From: Candidula unifasciata | Lineage: Eukaryota > Mollusca > Gastropoda > Stylommatophora > Geomitridae | Reading direction: 5' to 3' | Length of the DNA: 64,000 nucleotides | Assembly: GCA_905116865.2 (NCBI GenBank) | Contig: CAJHNH020000787.1 | Coordinates: 132,001 to 196,000, forward strand | Shown: positions 58,225-64,000 of the stretch, in pieces | How the letters are laid out: each line of letters opens with the position of its first letter | Numbering within the stretch: position 1 is the first letter of the stretch | Translations under genes and position numbers: made by a program | The notes under the pieces: model-generated | The model's input: the letters and a program-made list of their open reading frames with translations, nothing else | Told to the model about the DNA's origin: nothing | Databases searched by the model: none

Positions 58225-58398
58225 TAGGTTAGTAAATTTTACCCAACCAGGACATCACACAGAGCGATAAACAGCCGGTGACACAAAGAGTCACCATGCA
58301 GATGAGGATCACCCATGGATGTCTAGAAACTGCGTTCAGGCTTCAGGCTATATCGCGGACCCGGCAAAAGCCGGTGTAGGGCTTCAAAATAAGGAAAG
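58225..58398 (-). repeat. interspersed repeat family C, copy 5
   Basis: Reverse strand shows CCCTACACCGGCTTTTGCCG, GGTGATCCTCATCTGCATGG, GTGTCACCGGCTGTTTATCG and TGATGTCCTGGTTGGG in the family order. Confidence 0.75.
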
Positions 58399-58399
58399 A

Positions 58400-59590
58400 T
58401 TGCATTTCAAATCATAACCTGTTATATTACAAATATAGTCATTTTAATCTGAATCGCTTACGTTTTTCATCCAGAAGTCTGAAGGGGTAAGTTTAATTCA
58501 CTACTGTTTAAAAATGTGTTGCCTCTTTACGTTATGCCTAAACACGCTCTTTTTTTAAAGGCTGTTATGCAGTGTTCATGTTCCAAACTTCAACACGATT
58601 GTTTGATCCTTTAATTTTTCGAGGGATGTTTTTTTGTGTTGTGGAATGTTAAAAGTGATCAACTGTGTAATTGGTAGTAACTTGTTGGTGCATAGGGCGT
58701 CCTTGTTAATTTGTCTCCACCGTCGCGTATTTTGCCCACTACAAATCTTTTACCTAACTAAACTTTCTATCAGTGCTCTGTCCTAATCATTGTGATGTGT
58801 GCTATAGCCCATGTACTTTAGTTAATGAAAAACAGTACTGCCCTTAAACAATCTCACCTACATGTTCAAATACTATTTGTCATTATTCATCCTTTTCTTG
58901 ATTAAAGATATTATAAATACTTTCTTATATCATTTTTTTTGTCAAACCTAGGCCTTTACTGGCTATAAGCTCTAGCGGACATTCTGGATATTTGTTCATT
59001 TCAACAGATTAATTTTGTTCAAAAACTAGAGTTTTGCACGTATACCAGCTTCACAGATCTAAAATGCTTAAATGCAGACAGGTGGTTCCTTGCCTCTCAA
59101 GCAGATGTCATTTGGCTTGGGAAGAAACACTTCAAACTAGCAGACTTTTACGACATGGTTATTGGGAGTTGAGGGGGGTGCAGTGAGTTAATTCTTGTAC
59201 CTCCACAGTGTAGCCCTGGAACCCACATGGGTACATATCATTTAGTTCAAAAGCCTGCTGTTTATCTTTTTGTGATTACATTAAAAAAAAAAAATATTTT
59301 TTAAATAAACAGTAGTAACGTAGAAAAAAAAAAATCCTAATGTCATTTTTCGTCACCTAATCCGCTGATGGTGCAGCCATTACTTTCCTTTTTTTTTTTT
59401 TTTTTGTCAGACAAACCTCAGGCTGTTTTAACTGTTAACCTCCTGAATGAAGGGTTTGTATACAACAATTATAGATATTTGTACAAAACACACTGCTGGT
59501 CGAGGTAAAAGACCAGGGTTCAGTCACAGCACTTATAAAAACTGATATTTGATAAATATGAAGTGTCAATAATACCTCTCCTATAATAGA
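58400..59590. other. no clear gene; possible LINE relic near 58,690-58,830
   Basis: Minus strand near 58,800-58,700 reads ALIESLVR then NTRRWRQINKDAL, weakly like a LINE C-terminus. The rest is AT-rich with poly-T/A tracts. Confidence 0.3.
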
Positions 59591-59594
59591 CGTG

Positions 59595-59965
59595 AAACTT
59601 CGCTTTCTTCTGCTCATAGTCCGTGTCGTGTGGCGCTGTTAGTCATGGTATCTGAGCCCTTATGTTTCGTTTACAGTCAGCAAGTTCTTTTACAGAAGAT
59701 CTCAACGGCAATGATGTCAGCGTGGACAGCCTCTTCTCCATCTGTTTCCCTTTGTTTATTTTGCATTCCAAGGTTCCTTACGTCACAATGTATTCCAGTG
59801 TTACCCTTACCGGGACGCGACCAAGGTGTGTAGATTGACTTCTTCTGATGTGGACAATCAATTCATTTTGTAGGTAATTTTTTTGAGGACAGCTTCCGTA
59901 CTATTCTTTATCTGTTTATAACATGTTATTCTTCTTCGTCCATCAAATGACATTTCCTCCCATTC
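59595..59965 (-). mobile_element. LINE C-terminal relic
   Basis: Reverse-strand frames give HHVEWEEMSFDGRRR.., MEKRLSTLTSLPLRSSVKEL and CKRNIRAQIP.LTAPHDTDY, which parallels LTSWHESSSVSELTESTRDR..KPTPHDKG in the copy at 27.2 kb. Both share CCG/TTG-TCGTGTGGCG at the 3' end. Confidence 0.6.
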
Positions 59966-60061
59966 CACATGATGATTATTTATTCTGAATTTTTCAGGAT
60001 CGAAGTAAGTTATAAGATAGAACACAAAATGTAACTTCTATGTCAAAAAAATCTGTTTCAC

Positions 60062-60103
60062 ACACGCACACACACAAACACGCACACACATACAAACATA
60101 CAT

Positions 60104-60183
<80 letters not shown>

Positions 60184-60197
60184 TCATAGACAGAGCG

Positions 60198-60253
<56 letters not shown>
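60062..60253. repeat. compound (CA)n(TA)n(GATA)n(GA)n microsatellite
   Basis: Four adjoining simple-repeat blocks. Open frames through it are low-complexity Leu/Ser and Tyr/Ile strings. Confidence 0.97.
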
Positions 60254-60255
<2 letters not shown>

Positions 60256-61300
60256 CGAAGAAGCTCAGCACAGTGCACAGGCTCTGCAGCACCGGCGAGG
60301 ATCCTGAAATACTTAAGTTAGATTTTTAACAATAAAAGAGGGAGGATGAGTATTGATAAGAAGAGACTTAATTTCGCAGTTGTTTATTTACATGATTTGT
60401 GCATTTTAGAGGTAATCTCCTCAAAAACAAATTGATTCTAGAGAGATACCGCTCACAGATTTAATAATTCCCATTCAAGTAATTTTTGCTAACATTTCTA
60501 ACCATTTTAACAGCTGAAAACGATGTTTTGTAGTGACAATGTCTTTGCCTTTGAAATGGAATTGTGGGTAAAATATTTTCATTGCATTTTTTTCAGCCAC
60601 TGTAAAACAGATCTCTTAGAGAAAACATGCTGGGAATACAAAAGCTGCTGGAGCCGATACTTATAGAACATTGTCTTGTTAATGTTTTAAATCTCAGAAA
60701 CCTGGCAGTAATCCAATAAAGTTCAGCATGAAATGCACACATTTCATTGTCTGTTTTATATCATCATTGCCATAATCTTATTACCATCATCAATGAATGT
60801 GTTCTGTAGGTGATTCTTTTATAATAATAATAATCGACAACAGTGAGGAAAGAAGAAAGAGATCTGCGTGTGTCAAGAACTTAAAATAGTGAGAGAAAAA
60901 AAATAGTATAATAAAGCAATTATTAAGTGAAACTAGTTATAATTATTACTGATAATATTACCACTGGGCTCAAAAAAGCTGAATTTAGGCCCATTGAGGC
61001 CCTACCTCAAATTATTAGGGCGCTGCCGCCACTGCCTGTCCTCACCCACCACCAAAGGTTCTTTTTTTTTTCTTCTTTAAATATTTAAATGATGTCGGAT
61101 CCCTTGGTACAGCGAAAATGAAAGCAATACGGATATTGCTTAAATAGCACATGCAGATTTTGACAAATAGCAACATCGTTTGTAGCAAGAAGTACAACAT
61201 TCAACACACATTTTACCTAAAAAGCTCAGCTTTGGAATTTGAAAAGCCACCTTGTAATACAAATACAATTTCGCCCAATGTCTTTATCAACGAATATCAA
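60254..61300. other. no gene recognised
   Basis: AT-rich sequence with (AAT)-like bits near 60,825; nothing identifiable. Confidence 0.5.
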
Positions 61301-63165
61301 GGAAACTAATGAATGCAGAACTAAACTTTTTTCAGAAAGACTCAAGGGCTACCATCAACACTTCACTTCTCATCTATGCAAGACCATGTTGTGACGAGAG
61401 TAAAAGTGGGCACCACTGTCTTAGGTGGCCGCACTTCCAGTGTAACCATGTGCACTTATCCGAGATAGGCTTGATCCTCTCCACATTTCATAGGGCGGAC
61501 TTCACTAGGAGCAGCGCTGGTCAATGAGCTAAACATCTGTTGTGGATGTTATATGTTCCGCCTTGCTCTGCACTTTCAATTAAATGTGTGGAAAGCACTT
61601 AAAGTTCAACAACAGGGAAAGGTTTCCTTGATCAAATATTACTGTCAACAATAAATAAAGCACACTGAAATACTCTAATTGGGTTTGGCAGCAAAAAAGC
61701 AGATCATGGATTATTTACAACTGCAACTATTGATGATTAATATAAATATAAACTGTTCTAGGTAAAGTGTAATCCACTTGTCACCTCCTGTTGCTCGACC
61801 AGAATGACCGGTTTCGGGCAAACATAAGTACCGCTGTACTGTCTCGAGGTAGGTGTTGTTGGGTACTGGAATGAGATGCAAATGCCAGACAAGGGTGTAC
61901 TATGCACTCCCCCAGAGAGGTCAACACAAATCCCATGATCATTGGAAGTTCTCTGGTGAAATGGAGATTTTCAGAAAAGGTGCTGATAGACTTTCAAGAC
62001 AAGGGCGAAATCCATCTGTATGCTCTGGAGATTCAGTCACAAATGATGATTTGAATTTGAGACTTGCCCAAGTCAGAAACGGGAGGAATTCCTTCCCGGA
62101 ACAGGCGGTTGTTTCGCCGATGCGAAAAAGCCCTCGTTATTCTTAGAAATCACATAATTTGAATGAATTCATGCCATAACTCGCTCCCTAAAAATTTATG
62201 AACTTATCCCGACATCTTGACCCATATTTATCAAAGGGCAATATACTTATGGAGAAAAGTCCAAGATTTGAAAATAGCTCATTTACATAGAGGTGTTCAA
62301 GACGTGGTCAGGTTCAAGACCAGAGGGGTGCTCTGCTGTCACGCGGCAGGGATAAAGCGATTTTTATATCAGAGGCACTGATTTCACCGGAGCAAGGTTT
62401 ATGGCAGTAATTGATGAACTGCTTACGTTTTGGCTTCATGATCTATCATAAAGCGCCAGTGTGACAGGGAAAGAATGGTGTCTCTCGCTGGTCGAACCTT
62501 TCCTCCTCTTGAAATGGTGAGTAATCCACTAATCAATAAAGGAGTAAATGTGAATTGGTGGCTCGTATCCGCTTAAATTCGCAATAATCAGTAAACACCC
62601 CCACTGGAATGATGTAACATAGCACTTCGACAAAGTCTCCTGTCAAAATGTGTGTACCAGTCTTGCCTAGCCTAGTGTTCCTTATCTCTAAGTGCACTGC
62701 CCCCGCCCCAAACACCCCACTTTTCATAGTCCCCAGCTACACGTTCTGACTGTCGTTCAGATTGTGTACAAGTACACCAGACCTGATGTAGTACACTCCA
62801 GTCGAATTTCTGAAAGAAAATGGATCATGGATTCCTCTTAAACAGCAGCACTGTTATAATGAGTGTTGGGACAATTGAGTTTGTTTTTATGGCAGCAATC
62901 CCTTGTTGATTAAGACTGGATATCTTTCCTTATCGACCATGGAGTTTTTTCTTCAGGTATTCTGAAGTGGAGTTGATTATTTTGTCATTCACTTGAGGGG
63001 TCAATGATTTATAGACCACTTAGGACCAGTAATTCACCTAATTGGTAGGCTGAGTACAAAAAAGGGCTCAGTTCATATGAATGCTCAAAAACCAGTCTCA
63101 AAATAAATCTAGACGACTCTCTCAGGCTTCTTCGAGATTCTAATGACATCTCATTGTTAAATGTT
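61301..63165. other. mixed sequence with unassigned short frames
   Basis: Less AT-rich and with longer non-repetitive open frames (61,309-61,527 plus; 61,853-62,146 plus; 62,727-62,533 minus). I recognise none of them. The position directly 3' of an RNase H LINE relic on the minus strand means part of this may be an older element; host exons cannot be excluded. Confidence 0.35.
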
Positions 63166-63174
63166 GAAGAATCG

Positions 63175-64000
63175 ACATCACAGAACTCGGGACACCCCTA
63201 TAAGCGCTCCGTCCCCATCTTTAGCAGCACGTGAAGAGTTCCGATTTCGATGGCACCAATGACTGTCAGATTGTATATGCGTCTTGCCTTTTCCCGGAGT
63301 GTTCAGCGAAGGCCAGATCCCCTTGTAATTCCTAGCAGCGCCATTCTTTCCGGACCGTAGTGATCTATATGTGCCTCTGCACTTTTCAATCGCTCCCAAA
63401 CACCTATTACAGCAGCAAGATGGTCATAATTAGTTCACCACCAAGCGGTGCAGAACCGGCCAGTCTATCTGCCTGCTCATCTCCCAACACACCGGCATGA
63501 TCTGGAGACAATATCTAAAGGATGCTAAGTACCCGGGACATCTAAAGTAATGCTTACCACTCGGTAAGGGACATTCCTGTCTCCTCCTTTCTCAACATGC
63601 TCTGTGAGTCAGTTACAATCAGGGCATCTGTGTACAGCTGATTCTCAAGCAAGCGAAAGGCTGCAAAGACTGCTTTCACCTCCATTCTCAAACTAGACGT
63701 TATTATATCATATGCCAGGTTTTGCTGAACCAAGGGACGTGCCTTCGCTTTTTCTGTGAACCCGATTGCACTTTTCTGCCCCTCAGCACAGAGCTATATG
63801 TGTACATAATCATATCACCTGAGTGGGAATTGTCATGAATCATTTGTTGAACTTCGAATGTCGCAACACCAGCTGGCCAGTTCCTGCACTCAGACCCAAA
63901 ATGATAATAACCCTACACAACTCAAAAACTTGCTCGGACACGTTGACCTACTCCTCTCCTCGAGCCTTCACATATGTATAATTGTGTCTTCAGTTTGCGC
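63175..64000 (-). mobile_element. RNase H domain and C-terminus of an I-like LINE, running off the window
   Basis: Minus strand, 5' to 3': CRNWPAGVATFEVQQMIHDN, VYTYSSVLRGR (normally VYTDGSV), FTEKAKARPLVQQNLAYDI then ITSSLRMEVKAVFAAFRLLE, ALIVTDSQSMLRKEETGM, SPDHAGVLGDEQADRLAGSA with PLGGELIM, and a C-terminal part with YNLTVIGAIEIGTLHVLLKM. The four RNase H blocks are all present, with the first Asp replaced by Tyr and stops after the third block. The RT part would lie to the right of the window. Confidence 0.85.

Overview
The window reads as non-coding nuclear DNA from a repeat-rich animal genome, most likely a marine invertebrate and probably a mollusc. The evidence is AT-rich sequence, long di-, tri- and tetranucleotide arrays, many decayed non-LTR retrotransposons (LINEs), tRNA-derived SINEs with short-repeat tails, and a Helitron-like element. 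There are no operons, no Shine-Dalgarno-spaced genes and no host gene that I can defend. The species call is inference from repeat types; only a database search could fix it. Nearly all long open frames are either translated microsatellites or relics of retrotransposon proteins.

Layout. 0-6.6 kb: a TG-rich array, a minus-strand LINE linker/RT relic, RNase H relics of an I-like LINE, two SINE-A copies, an old ~225-bp tandem duplication and an AACT array. 7.2-8.7 kb: a 668-bp foldback element and a possible solo LTR. 11-15.6 kb: AT, GAA/GAT and a ~670-bp TGTC/TATC array, then a Helitron-like element (14,328-15,580) inside a TA array. 16-21 kb: SINE-B, LINE C-terminal relics, one interrupted by a TA/GA microsatellite and one lacking the RT core. 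21.4-24.2 kb: a 1.9-kb 5'-truncated LINE flanked by ~450-bp direct repeats. 24.2-25.6 kb: a CATA-rich field. 25.8-29.5 kb: three LINE relics, the last with a 92-bp x4 tandem array. 30.5-32.8 kb: SINE-A copies with perfect target-site duplications, two of them forming a long inverted repeat. 33-41 kb: sparse, with microsatellites and tRNA-like fragments. 41.5-43.3 kb: a LINE ORF1 relic with zinc knuckles and a coiled coil, without ORF2. 44-49.6 kb: RNase H relics, LINE tails and two minisatellites. 50.6-64 kb: a recent LINE insertion with a perfect 12-bp duplication, LINE EN, linker and C-terminal relics, copies of an unclassified ~190-bp repeat, and an RNase H relic at the right edge.

The parts do not cooperate as a host pathway. 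What they record is mobile-element history: LINE machinery, SINEs that probably depended on it, and later microsatellite growth and tandem duplication. I did not find a new functional system. The most unusual structures are the ~450-bp duplication around the 21.8-kb LINE, the 92-bp amplification inside a LINE coding region, the foldback element, the ORF1-only LINE and the 47-bp minisatellite.
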